From: Ruminococcaceae bacterium UBA3710
GTDB taxonomy: Bacteria > Bacillota > Clostridia > Oscillospirales > Acutalibacteraceae
Length of the DNA: 12,188 nt
Direction: 5' to 3'
NCBI GenBank assembly: GCA_002371985.1
Contig: DFHZ01000136.1
Location: forward strand, 1-12,188
The notes under the pieces: generated by a model
Told to the model about the DNA's origin: nothing
Databases searched by the model: none
The model's input: the letters and a program-made list of their open reading frames with translations, nothing else
Shown here: piece after piece, positions 1 to 7,120 of the stretch
How positions within the stretch are numbered: the first letter of the stretch is position 1
How the letters are laid out: every line of letters starts with the position of its first letter
Translations under genes and position numbers: made by a program

Positions 1-1703
1 TATGTAAAGGATCCGCCGTCCGAAATGTAAATTAAGTTGTTTGAACGATAAGTTCTGCCGCATGTAAGGGTAAAACCATCCCTTGCGATCGTTTTGGTGC
101 CGGATGTTGCCGCATTATACAAATCGCTCGAATCCGAGCTCCAGACATTTCTTGTAGTGTATATCGACTGCATACTCGCTTTGAAAGTTACGGTATCGGC
201 ATATTCGCCGGCAGGTATTCTGTCATAGTCTCCAATGACCACGCCCAGGGGCTTGGTCGTGCCTGCCGTAAGTTCGTCTTCATAGAATACCCACTTGGTC
301 TTTTTCTCGCCATCCTCGGCAGTGGTGAGGTAATATGGAATGGTGTAGTTGCCGTTCTTAATCTTCCAACCATTCTTCGAGGTTGCCGTAACGACCACTT
401 TTTTGTCCGCAAGAATCATGCCACTGGCGGAGATGCCGTCCGTTGCCGTATAGCCGGAGCCCTTAGCATCGAGCTTTGCGGGAATGGTGATGAAATAAGT
501 TGGTGGGATAATGGTGAACTCAACCGATGCAACTGCACCACCTAAGGTGATACTTGCAACATAGTCGCCGGCATCCTTAACCTGCGAGGCATTAACGGCA
601 GTGCCGTTCTTAGTATAGGTTATGACAGGTGTTCCCACCTGGGGGATTGAGCCTGATATTGTTGCCGCCTTAGTACCACCGTCCGCCATAAGTATGCCGG
701 TCGGTGCAACGAGTGTAATCGAAGCGGTGCAATTCTTGAGCAAGCAATCCTCTGCATCGCAGACTGCGTTTAATGTCGCACCGTCCGCATTGTAACTATA
801 GTGGTGTGCGTGACCCTCAACTTGGACATACTGCAAGGTTGAAGTATCTCCGCTGATGTCCGTCCAGCTGCCTCCGGTGGTGCTTTCTTTACGGAAAGCA
901 CCGGTAATTGCACCCAAGCAGGCTTCGCGGGGACCATAACCGTTGCCGCCGTTGCCGCCTATTACCATAGCTGATCCGGATGTGGCAGTGAGTGTACCGA
1001 CGATGCCGTAGTTACCAAGACCACCGCTGCCATTGTCGCCGGTGCCGCTGCCGCCGCTACCGCCTATCGCATGTAAGTACCCACCACCTTTAATAGTAAC
1101 ATTTCCGCCTATGCCGGCTCCACCGCTACCGCCTTTTTTACTGCCTACGCCGTATGCACCGTCGCCGCCGCTACCGCCTTCTACGTAGAGCGAGCCGCCG
1201 TTAAGGGTGACATCTCCGCTTACGCCTCGACCACCGCCTGTGCCTACACCTGATGACTGGGGTTCACCGCCATAACCGCCGTATACGCTTACAGAAGCGT
1301 CGCCGATGATCTCAAGGTTACCCAGAATACCGGTGCCGCCATCTGCGGGACTTACTTCTAATCTGCCGCCGTCAACGATGACATTTCCCTTTATGCCGTT
1401 GCCCATAGTGTTGGAACTGGCTCTCTTACCATATACATACAATTTACCGGTGCCCGTAATGGTCAGCGTACCGGACTTAACATAGATACCGGCGTTCGCA
1501 TCAACATCACAGCCATTAAGAGTCAGCGTTATACTCTTTGTGATTATAATTTCGTTGCTAAACGTATTACTGCTGCTAAAGGTTTGGTTTGAACTCCATG
1601 TTGTAGCTGCTTGTACCGGCAAGGTCACACCAGACATCAATGACAGCACAATCACAAGACAGAGAACCAAACTGAGAACTCTGTTTCCTACTTTTTGCTT
1701 CAT
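1..1703 (-). CDS. Secreted glycine-rich repeat surface protein, N-terminal part (3' end outside window)
   Basis: The frame is open from ATG 1703 to the window edge (567 residues, no stop), so the C-terminus and any cell-wall anchor are not visible. GGAGG lies 8 nt before the start. Residues 1-32 form a signal peptide: basic KQKVGNR, a hydrophobic stretch, and a likely VQA|AT cleavage site. Residues 50-250 are Gly-rich, with a recurring I/V-x-G-N/D-V/L-x-I/L-x-G turn-strand unit at about 104, 126, 161, 198 and 234. This suggests a right-handed beta-helix, resembling Cthe_2159-type carbohydrate-binding proteins. A module at 299-325 (HAHHYSYNADGAT..C....C....C) is common in clostridial surface proteins, followed by an Ig/MBG-like strand domain to about 398. 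Residues 402-511 form a beta-sandwich ending IPAGEYADTVTF, of the kind found in Gram-positive surface proteins. A further module begins near 520. Likely role is cell-surface or glycan binding; the substrate is unknown. It is transcribed divergently from the two-component genes. Confidence 0.85.
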   Translation of the reverse strand, partial: MKQKVGNRVLSLVLCLVIVLSLMSGVTLPVQAATTWSSNQTFSSSNTFSNEIIITKSITLTLNGCDVDANAGIYVKSGTLTITGTGKLYVYGKRASSNTMGNGIKGNVIVDGGRLEVSPADGGTGILGNLEIIGDASVSVYGGYGGEPQSSGVGTGGGRGVSGDVTLNGGSLYVEGGSGGDGAYGVGSKKGGSGGAGIGGNVTIKGGGYLHAIGGSGGSGTGDNGSGGLGNYGIVGTLTATSGSAMVIGGNGGNGYGPREACLGAITGAFRKESTTGGSWTDISGDTSTLQYVQVEGHAHHYSYNADGATLNAVCDAEDCLLKNCTASITLVAPTGILMADGGTKAATISGSIPQVGTPVITYTKNGTAVNASQVKDAGDYVASITLGGAVASVEFTIIPPTYFITIPAKLDAKGSGYTATDGISASGMILADKKVVVTATSKNGWKIKNGNYTIPYYLTTAEDGEKKTKWVFYEDELTAGTTKPLGVVIGDYDRIPAGEYADTVTFKASMQSIYTTRNVWSSDSSDLYNAATSGTKTIARDGFTLTCGRTYRSNNLIYISDGGSFT

Positions 1704-1738
1704 AAATTTTCCTCCAGAGATAGTTTGTTTAGATAAAT

Positions 1739-1769
1739 TTCAACGGTTGAATAACGCGTTGAATAACGC
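1739..1769. repeat. Tandem 12-bp direct repeat with adjoining palindrome in the surface-gene leader
   Basis: GTTGAATAACGC occurs twice head-to-tail at 1746-1757 and 1758-1769, both perfect. The first copy overlaps the odd palindrome TTCAACGGTTGAA (1739-1751), and the junction forms AACGCGTT (1753-1760). The block sits between the predicted surface-gene transcription start and its ribosome binding site. That position suits an operator or a leader regulatory element. The binding factor is unknown; the regulator encoded next door is the first candidate. Confidence 0.6.
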
Positions 1770-1783
1770 AATTTATCTATTTT

Positions 1784-1819
1784 CTCTTTTATAATACTAT
1801 ACTTTATATAGTAAACCAA
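1784..1819 (-). promoter_or_regulatory. Putative sigma-A promoter of the surface-protein gene
   Basis: On the minus strand, TTGGTT (1819-1814) and TATTAT (1796-1791) are separated by exactly 17 bp. This predicts a start near 1784 and a leader of about 80 nt before ATG 1703. The assignment is by consensus only. Confidence 0.5.
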
Positions 1820-1854
1820 TAGGGGTTTCCAGAATGGAACATTTTCAGAGTGTC

Positions 1855-1890
1855 TTGTTTTATGCTTAAAATTCGTGTATAATGTTGATA
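1855..1890 (+). promoter_or_regulatory. Sigma-A promoter of the two-component operon
   Basis: TTGTTT (1855-1860) and a perfect TATAAT (1878-1883) lie 17 bp apart, with transcription predicted to start near 1890. This excludes the GTG at 1875 as the regulator's start codon, because it would lie upstream of the transcript. Confidence 0.7.
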
Positions 1891-1916
1891 AAATAAAAAT
1901 GACGCGGAGTATGAAA

Positions 1917-2516
1917 ATGAACCAGTTGTTTTCGGAAACCCTCAAAAAGTTGCGAATAGACAAAGGTTTTTCGCAACAAGCACTTGCAAATAAGATGTTT
2001 GTTACCCGTCCAACCGTTGCAAGATGGGAGAACGGTAGCCGACTACCAGATGCTGTTATGATATCAAGGCTTGCCGATGTATTGGGTGTGGATGTCAATT
2101 TTTTACTATCTACCGTCGCAGAGAGCGACAAGTGTCCAAATGTCATTATGGTGGACGACAGAAAGTTAATCCTGACGGGCGGATTGCCGTTACTTGCGGA
2201 AGTAATGCCTAATGCGACGGTCACCGGATTTACCGACGCCGAAGAAGCCATAAAATATGCTAAATCCAACCGTGTGGCACTTGCTTTTTTGGATATCGAA
2301 CTACGAAGCACGAGTGGGCTGGATCTTTGCCGGGATTTGCTTAAAATCAATCCTCGCACCAATGTCGTATATCTGACTGCATACACAGACTATTCCCTTG
2401 ATGCCTGGGACACGGGTGCAAGCGGTTTTATGCTTAAACCCATCACGGCGGAAGGGGTCAGAAAGCAACTTGAAAAATTGAGATATCCGTTCTGGACAGG
2501 GGGCAACAACGCATGA
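1917..2516 (+). CDS. Response regulator with N-terminal XRE helix-turn-helix and C-terminal receiver domain
   Basis: The product is a 199-aa cytoplasmic DNA-binding regulator. Residues 5-64 form an XRE/Cro-type HTH (LRIDKGFSQQALANKM...TRPTVARWENGSRLP...L). Residues about 73-188 form a receiver domain with the acidic pair D80-D81, phosphoacceptor D126 (FLDIEL), T154 (YLTAY) and K174 (LKPI), so all the catalytic residues are present. No separate output domain follows the receiver. The order HTH then receiver is the reverse of the usual receiver-output order. The start at 1917 is chosen because GGAG (1906-1909) lies 7 nt upstream; ATGs at 1899 and 1911 are in frame but lack a good site, and the longer GTG start precedes the promoter's predicted start. 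The next gene, encoding its likely partner kinase, overlaps by 4 nt (ATGA). Target genes are unknown; the divergent surface-protein gene is the natural guess. Confidence 0.9.
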   Translation: MNQLFSETLKKLRIDKGFSQQALANKMFVTRPTVARWENGSRLPDAVMISRLADVLGVDVNFLLSTVAESDKCPNVIMVDDRKLILTGGLPLLAEVMPNATVTGFTDAEEAIKYAKSNRVALAFLDIELRSTSGLDLCRDLLKINPRTNVVYLTAYTDYSLDAWDTGASGFMLKPITAEGVRKQLEKLRYPFWTGGNNA

Positions 2517-3781
2517 ATTGGATATCAATACTATATTTCACCCTAAGCGGTGCGATCCTTGTGACGATGGCATTCGGTGTGGCACTTGCTAATTTGGTCC
2601 CCTCGCTCGACAAATGGAACAAGCGATATTTCATAACTTTGTTTTATCTGCTGTTTTTGTGTGCTGTTACTTGCTTTTTGGCACTGATCTTCTACAGCGA
2701 TCCTACAAAGGCGACGGTGGAAAGGGTCATTTATTTCTTTGAATCGCTTTTTGTGTCGGTGCCGTTTTTTATGCCGACTATCTTCATATTGCATTGCTCA
2801 CACGAAAAATTAAAAAGCAACTCGCTCTTTACGGCGGTGATGGTGCTTTCCGGCATGTACTTTATTATGCTTGTCATAGCACAGTTTACAGATGTTTTCT
2901 ATTATGTTATGCCGGACAATCGATTTTTCTATGGCCCGCTGTATCCGCTGTCGTTGATGCCGATTTCCTTGATCCTGATCCTCAACATATCGGGCACAAT
3001 CAGGCGGCGAAAAACACTTTCAAAAAAACATTTCTACGGTCTTTTGATCTACTTGGTGCCAATGAGTATAATTATAATAATCCATATGTTTGTCCAGGTA
3101 GAGATTTTCTTAGTCTTCGGTATGGCACTCTTTGCACTAATTATGTACAGCCTGATCATTTCGCATAACATTGAAGAATATATGCACCAACAACGGAAGA
3201 TCGCCGAGCAACGAGCCAACATTATGGTTTTGCAGATGCGTCCGCATTTTATCTACAACTCCCTAATGGGTATTTATTACCTTTGTGATCAGGATGCAGA
3301 TAAGGCCAAACAAGTTACGCTTGACTTCACCACCTATCTCCGCAAAAATTTTGCCGCCATAGCAAGTGAGAACACCATTCCATTTTCTGAAGAACTGGAA
3401 CATACCCGTGCCTATCTTGCTATCGAACAAGCACAGTTTGAAGACAGTCTGTTTGTCAGTTTTGATACGCCGCACATTTCGTTCCGTGTTCCGCCACTGA
3501 CCTTGCAGCCCATTGTGGAAAATGCCGTCGTACACGGAATGAGAACTAGCAACGCACCCATTCACATTTCCATTGTTACGAGAAAAACGGATATGGCAAG
3601 CGAGATCATCGTAGAGGACGACGGTTCAGGTTTTCAAACTACCGACAATAACGAGCCTCATATTGCCTTAAACAATATCCGCAACAGGCTCGATATGATG
3701 TGCAACGGCACCCTATCCATCTCGCCTCGCAAAGAAGGCGGTATGTCGGTTAAAATAACCATCCCGCTTGCAAACTCGTAA
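2513..3781 (+). CDS. LytS-type membrane sensor histidine kinase
   Basis: The product is a 422-aa membrane kinase. About seven hydrophobic segments fill residues 5-216 (roughly 5-30, 40-62, 74-94, 105-124, 142-160, 175-192 and 195-216), followed by a short helical linker (about 218-238). The kinase region is of the His_kinase/HATPase_c class seen in LytS-like and YesM-like proteins: phosphoacceptor H245 in LQMRPHFIYNSL, N-box LQPIVENAVVHG at 331-342, the ATP-lid motif VEDDGSGF at 367-374, and IALNNIRNRL at 384-393. There is no HAMP or PAS domain, so sensing is presumably by the membrane segments; the ligand is unknown. AGGGGG (2498-2503) precedes ATG 2513 and the start overlaps the regulator's stop, which implies translational coupling and a cognate pair. 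The gene ends before a strong terminator at 3817-3846. Confidence 0.92.
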   Translation: MNWISILYFTLSGAILVTMAFGVALANLVPSLDKWNKRYFITLFYLLFLCAVTCFLALIFYSDPTKATVERVIYFFESLFVSVPFFMPTIFILHCSHEKLKSNSLFTAVMVLSGMYFIMLVIAQFTDVFYYVMPDNRFFYGPLYPLSLMPISLILILNISGTIRRRKTLSKKHFYGLLIYLVPMSIIIIIHMFVQVEIFLVFGMALFALIMYSLIISHNIEEYMHQQRKIAEQRANIMVLQMRPHFIYNSLMGIYYLCDQDADKAKQVTLDFTTYLRKNFAAIASENTIPFSEELEHTRAYLAIEQAQFEDSLFVSFDTPHISFRVPPLTLQPIVENAVVHGMRTSNAPIHISIVTRKTDMASEIIVEDDGSGFQTTDNNEPHIALNNIRNRLDMMCNGTLSISPRKEGGMSVKITIPLANS

Positions 3782-3816
3782 GGATAAGTGCAATAAATTG
3801 AGAATAGTTTATACAA

Positions 3817-3846
3817 AAAAATCCGCCCTAAAAAAGGCGGATTTTT
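3817..3846. terminator. Bidirectional intrinsic terminator
   Basis: The perfect 11-bp arms AAAAATCCGCC (3817-3827) and GGCGGATTTTT (3836-3846) enclose an 8-nt loop. On either strand the stem ends in a T-run, so it can terminate both the two-component operon (plus) and the phosphatase/ATPase operon (minus), which converge here. Confidence 0.9.
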
Positions 3847-3904
3847 GGTGCGAGTATTCTTAACCAATCTAAAATTATATTTAAAGCCCGGCTTGCACAC
3901 ATAT

Positions 3905-4630
3905 TTACACAGGCGTTTGGTTATCCGCAATAAGTTTATAATAACCCCTACCACATAAATATTCCATAATTGCCGGAGTAGACAATTCCGATTCAGGCAT
4001 AAAAATCTCAATATCATCTGCATTTTCAACATTATCAAAATCAAAGGGTTCACGATGTATCAGTAATAAATCATCAAAATAGGATAAATACTTTACTTTG
4101 TCTGCGATTGCATTTTTATTGCCTAAAAACCGGAACAATCTCGGCAAACATCCCGATAGAATTATCGCAGTATTTTTCTCTTCGGCGATATGCTTTAATA
4201 CGGCTATTGTCCGCCGGTAACTCGGGCTTTTAATTTGCTCTATTCCGTCGATTATTACAACTCCGTCGCTTATTTCATTTGAAATTATCGAAGACAATTC
4301 ATCAATACAGATTTCTCCGTGTTGAGCAAACATCAGCTTTGTATCTGTGGCAAAGCACAAATTGCTTAACTGATTGCGTATCTTTCTTTTAATGTAATCG
4401 CCACCCTGACACAGGCAAAAATAATAACAGTTTATGTTGTTAATCAAGCAGGCATTCATTGCAATCTGGCAGAGCAATGTTGTTTTTCCCATTGCCGGGC
4501 GTGATGCTACGGCAGATACTTTACCGCCTTTTAGAAGCCGTGAAATCAAACCGGAAATATCAATTTCAAATAAAGGAATATCTGTAGTATCACATTCCTT
4601 TTCAGACTGAATAAGATTCTCAAAATCCAT
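3905..4630 (-). CDS. Stand-alone DnaB C-terminal-like RecA-fold ATPase
   Basis: The product is a 241-aa P-loop ATPase. The Walker A segment SRPAMGKTT (43-51) matches the DnaB-type GRPxMGKT signature. Walker B is VVIID (124-128), and LSGCLPR (159-165) sits where DnaB has its SQLSR-like motif. DDLLLIHRE (186-194) resembles the late strand of DnaB (DxxxxLxR). The N-terminal primase-binding domain of a replicative helicase is absent and the protein is about half the length of DnaB, so it is unlikely to be the chromosomal helicase. Similar short DnaB-C-like proteins occur in accessory DNA; their role is not settled. It starts 5 nt after the phosphatase stop, with GGGGAG about 9 nt upstream, so the two form an operon. 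The function (DNA or nucleotide-linked ATPase) is inference. Confidence 0.8.
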   Translation of the reverse strand: MDFENLIQSEKECDTTDIPLFEIDISGLISRLLKGGKVSAVASRPAMGKTTLLCQIAMNACLINNINCYYFCLCQGGDYIKRKIRNQLSNLCFATDTKLMFAQHGEICIDELSSIISNEISDGVVIIDGIEQIKSPSYRRTIAVLKHIAEEKNTAIILSGCLPRLFRFLGNKNAIADKVKYLSYFDDLLLIHREPFDFDNVENADDIEIFMPESELSTPAIMEYLCGRGYYKLIADNQTPV

Positions 4631-4635
4631 CTAGA

Positions 4636-5349
4636 CTACTCCCCAAAATATATTTCTTCTAAGTCGTCTAATCTCAGCAAAACAGGATTATTTCCGTACG
4701 GCACACCTACATCAATGTCTATCCAGGTGTCTGTTTTGAGTATTTTGCCTCTATATTCTTCTCCGTAGGTGAATGTAGGTGTATGACCGAACACCGTTAC
4801 AACATCATCAAAGTATCTATCTGTCAGTTCCGGCCACGCCCAGATAAACTCATCTGCGGTGTAGTCGGAAAGTTTTTTATCGGGTGAAAAATTATCAAGA
4901 CCTGAATGTACAAGCAGAAAATCTTTGCCACCTGCCGAGACCGTTTCATAAAACGGTGCTTCTCTTAAATACTCTAATATGTCGTCAACCGCTTCGGGCG
5001 TTTTATTCTTTAGCATTCGTAAAAAGGTAAGAGTAACATCACCGCCGTTTAGCATATAGTTTGAAAGCAACTGCATTTTTCGGGTGTCAAACCTATTTAT
5101 GCTTTCATCCGTTATCTCTTCAAATATAAAGTCGCAGGAAAGCAACATCGCCTCGTGATTGCCGAGAATCAACTGTGCGTTGGGTTGGTTTAGAAGCCAC
5201 TGTAAAATCTCCACTCCACCGTCGTTCTGGCGGTCAATTACATCACCGAGAATAAACAGCCAGTCATTATCGGTAAAACCTGCTTTTTTAAGAAGTGCTT
5301 TAAGTTTTTCAAGTTTAAGCCCGTGCAAATCGGAAGTTAAATATATCAT
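4636..5349 (-). CDS. PrpE/ApaH-like metallophosphatase
   Basis: This 237-aa member of the calcineurin-like superfamily belongs to the serine/threonine phosphatase and diadenosine tetraphosphatase branch. The metal and catalytic motifs are in order: DLHG (7-10), GDVIDR (35-40), GNHE (63-66), H148 in LVHSG, and GHTP (188-191). GDVIDR with GNHE is the PPP-type signature, unlike the GNHD form of the second phosphoesterase in this window. Likely reactions are protein-phosphate or dinucleoside-polyphosphate hydrolysis in the cytoplasm; the sequence does not decide which. The start at 5349 has only a weak GGGTGA ribosome site, but no better in-frame start follows before the first metal motif. The ATPase gene follows after 5 nt. 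Confidence 0.9.
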   Translation of the reverse strand: MIYLTSDLHGLKLEKLKALLKKAGFTDNDWLFILGDVIDRQNDGGVEILQWLLNQPNAQLILGNHEAMLLSCDFIFEEITDESINRFDTRKMQLLSNYMLNGGDVTLTFLRMLKNKTPEAVDDILEYLREAPFYETVSAGGKDFLLVHSGLDNFSPDKKLSDYTADEFIWAWPELTDRYFDDVVTVFGHTPTFTYGEEYRGKILKTDTWIDIDVGVPYGNNPVLLRLDDLEEIYFGE

Positions 5350-5396
5350 TTTATCACCCGTATAATATATACCATAAATTTATGTTCTCGGTGTGA

Positions 5397-5426
5397 ACAA
5401 ATCTGTATTTTTCAAAAAAGATTTGT
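5397..5426. repeat. 8-bp inverted repeat upstream of the phosphatase gene
   Basis: ACAAATCT (5397-5404) and AGATTTGT (5419-5426) are perfect arms around a 14-nt spacer, about 50 nt upstream of the phosphatase start. It could be an operator, but it is short and A/T-rich enough to be chance. No convincing promoter could be placed in 5350-5450. Confidence 0.3.
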
Positions 5427-5450
5427 AACCAAACTAATCTTACTATAACG

Positions 5451-5685
5451 CTAACCGATTGAAAAAGCGATCCACACTTTTAAGGCATCCGGCTCATTTA
5501 TTTCAAAGAGTCCGCCTTTTTCTTTGTCATACCTAAAAAACTGCCTTTCGGTACTGACACCTAAAAGTCCTCGTAATATTTTTCCATCACGGCGTAGTCA
5601 TAAAGGGAATCGTCGTTCATATCAGTTGAATTGGTATGCAACACATCCAACGCTATCCGCTTATGCGGTGTATACTTGCTAATCC
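5451..5685 (-). pseudogene. Frameshifted, start-less gene remnant
   Basis: The stretch between two intact genes reads as protein in two frames joined by a shift. From about 5685 the minus strand encodes ISKYTPHKRIALDVLHTNS...YDYAVMEKYYE, then a stop (5561-5563). From about 5572 a second frame continues with GLLGVSTERQFFRYDKEK...NEPDALKVWIAF and stops at 5451-5453. The two parts run into each other at a short T-run near 5564, where a one- or two-base slip would join them. Both halves have normal protein-like composition. The first frame has no proper N-terminal start and abuts the stop of the 349-aa gene, so a 5' portion appears lost. I do not recognise the family. An internal ATG at 5620 gives only 19 residues. 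Confidence 0.55.
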
Positions 5686-6728
5686 GTATGATTTTTTATG
5701 TAATCTCTTATTTCATCAGCCGTAACGCCGTTTCTGTTTTCTTTATTATTAAGATCAAAAATCCACATCCACATTTTACGCCCTTTTTTCGGGTCGTTTT
5801 CTAAAAACGACTGTATCTCCGTAAGGATAGTGTCGTCACCGGTTAAGGGCTCTTGTGTTTTAGTGATACGGTAAAGCGGAGAAATCTCCGTAAGATAAAA
5901 CTCACGGTACATTGAACCGTGCTTGACCGCACCGGTAAAATAGACTTTTTTATACGGATCAAAGGCAAGACCCTGCAAAGAACAGCAATCATCATTGGTG
6001 GCATTCTCCAAAATCAAAATGTTTCGCTTCGGTTTGTAAGGAGTACAGTCAACAGTAAGGATATCACCTGTCTTAAAGGGCGTAATCAAGTTCAAATCGC
6101 ACTCGGGCATAAACCCGTTTAACGGGTATTCTTCTATATCCTCATAGGTAAAATACATCACCTTGCCGTCAACATATTCATAGCGGATGATTTCCGCATA
6201 ATCACCGTCTTTGCCCGGCGACCATTTGCGTATTTCATAATAAAAGAGAGCGTCTTTGTCTTTCCAGTTAAGTTCATAAGACTGCATATCCTCTCCTATA
6301 AAGTTCAAAGCGTTACTAAAAGAAGAACTAACATGAAAATGGCACCTGTCCCAACCTTTGGGAGAATCGCTGTCAAAAAACACCATCTGCACGGTGAATA
6401 CACCGCCGGGATCGGCCGTCATCAGTGATATGGCTTTTGTAACATATTCATAGTTAAAGCGGTAAGAATTTTGTGCTAAAAATTCTCTGATACTGTCGGT
6501 ATCCGCTTTGTCGGGCGGCATATTTTTAATTTCTTCGGATATTTCCTTTTCGATATTCTCACTTTTCGACAGTTCCGCCAATATCTCCGCTTTGCGGCGA
6601 ATATCGATCGGCGCCTTACAGACCATTTGAATAATATGATGTCTATGGAGTTCTGCCGAGTGGTCTATCAGGTATTCCGCCATTTCCGGCGACTCGAATA
6701 ATTCATTTATTATTTCAGATAATTTCAT
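5679..6728 (-). CDS. Hypothetical protein (349 aa)
   Basis: I do not recognise this protein. It is cytoplasmic (no signal peptide or membrane segment). Residues 1-100 are charged and probably helical (ELFESPEMAEYLIDHSAELHRHH...). Residues about 110-300 are rich in aromatic residues and look beta-rich (VQMVFFDSD, HFHVSSSFSNAL, ILIL, VYFTGAVKHGSM). The end is an acidic/basic helical tail (WMWIFDLNNKENR...). The start codon overlaps the last 14 nt of the SLOG-like gene, and its ribosome site (AGGA about 12 nt upstream) is poor, so translation may depend on coupling to that gene. It is the last intact gene of the 7519-5679 unit; no hairpin terminator follows. Confidence 0.75.
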   Translation of the reverse strand: MKLSEIINELFESPEMAEYLIDHSAELHRHHIIQMVCKAPIDIRRKAEILAELSKSENIEKEISEEIKNMPPDKADTDSIREFLAQNSYRFNYEYVTKAISLMTADPGGVFTVQMVFFDSDSPKGWDRCHFHVSSSFSNALNFIGEDMQSYELNWKDKDALFYYEIRKWSPGKDGDYAEIIRYEYVDGKVMYFTYEDIEEYPLNGFMPECDLNLITPFKTGDILTVDCTPYKPKRNILILENATNDDCCSLQGLAFDPYKKVYFTGAVKHGSMYREFYLTEISPLYRITKTQEPLTGDDTILTEIQSFLENDPKKGRKMWMWIFDLNNKENRNGVTADEIRDYIKNHTD

Positions 6729-7116
6729 TTATAATAACAGTCCTTTTTCCTAATCTTTTTAAGTCTTTAATATTGGCATGCGTGCCTTTGCTTTCCCCGT
6801 TCCAAATCATAATTCCGAAATCGCAGTTTCCAGCCATGGCAATATCCTTTTTGCGGTGTGAGGCAAATCCCGTTTTTTCGGTTTTTATAATTACCTCTTT
6901 CCAACAGCCCTCATTATGACGGGCTAAGTGGCAGGCGGTATAAACAGTTACATTTTTATACTCCTGCGACCGTAAAAACTGCTGCACCGCAAGATCCGCT
7001 CCGTAACAGTCGCCGATTAAAATATGGTGATTATTGCGGATGAGGGCATTTAGCATTTTTTCAGTTCTCTTGTTTAGTTTTCCGATACTTTTAGAACCGC
7101 CGATAAAAACCTTCAT
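6715..7116 (-). CDS. SLOG/YspA-like Rossmann-fold nucleotide-binding protein
   Basis: The product is a 133-aa protein resembling small SLOG-superfamily (DprA/YspA/DUF2493-like) proteins. It has an N-terminal strand with MKVFIGGSKSI (GGS at 6-8), then ILIGDCYGADLAVQQFL (32-48), which is the characteristic G-D-xx-G-A-D loop, then strand VTVYTA (56-61), and AMAGNCDFGIMIWNGESKGT (93-112), where the D-xx-I-xx-W-x-G-x-S-x-G-T pattern matches the second ligand-binding loop. SLOG proteins bind nucleotides or nucleotide derivatives; the ligand here is unknown. ATG 7116 is preferred over an upstream in-frame start at 7161, because the extra 15 residues would overlap the preceding gene and the motif-bearing strand begins at MKVF. 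It starts 4 nt after the 132-aa gene and overlaps the 349-aa gene by 14 nt, so the three are one operon. Confidence 0.75.
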   Translation of the reverse strand: MKVFIGGSKSIGKLNKRTEKMLNALIRNNHHILIGDCYGADLAVQQFLRSQEYKNVTVYTACHLARHNEGCWKEVIIKTEKTGFASHRKKDIAMAGNCDFGIMIWNGESKGTHANIKDLKRLGKRTVIINEII

Positions 7117-7120
7117 AATC

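Noticed and set aside
188..412. Arg/Pro-rich minus-strand open frame
   Set aside because: It lies in another frame inside the surface-protein gene, has no ribosome site and has a shadow-like composition.
900..1350. Repetitive GCC/CCG-rich DNA as a DNA-level repeat array or CRISPR-like array
   Set aside because: It is explained by Gly-rich coding on the minus strand; units vary in length and there are no conserved repeat-spacer units.
1875..1916. GTG 1875 as the start of the XRE-receiver regulator, giving 14 extra residues
   Set aside because: It overlaps the -10 TATAAT of the likely promoter and precedes the predicted transcription start. GGAG with 7-nt spacing supports ATG 1917.
1700..2386. 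Long minus-strand open frame (about 228 codons) opposite the regulator gene
   Set aside because: It is antisense to a well-supported regulator and crosses the divergent promoter region; its composition is not protein-like and no ribosome site precedes it.
5561..5620. A 19-residue open frame from ATG 5620
   Set aside because: No ribosome site; it is better explained as part of the frameshifted remnant.
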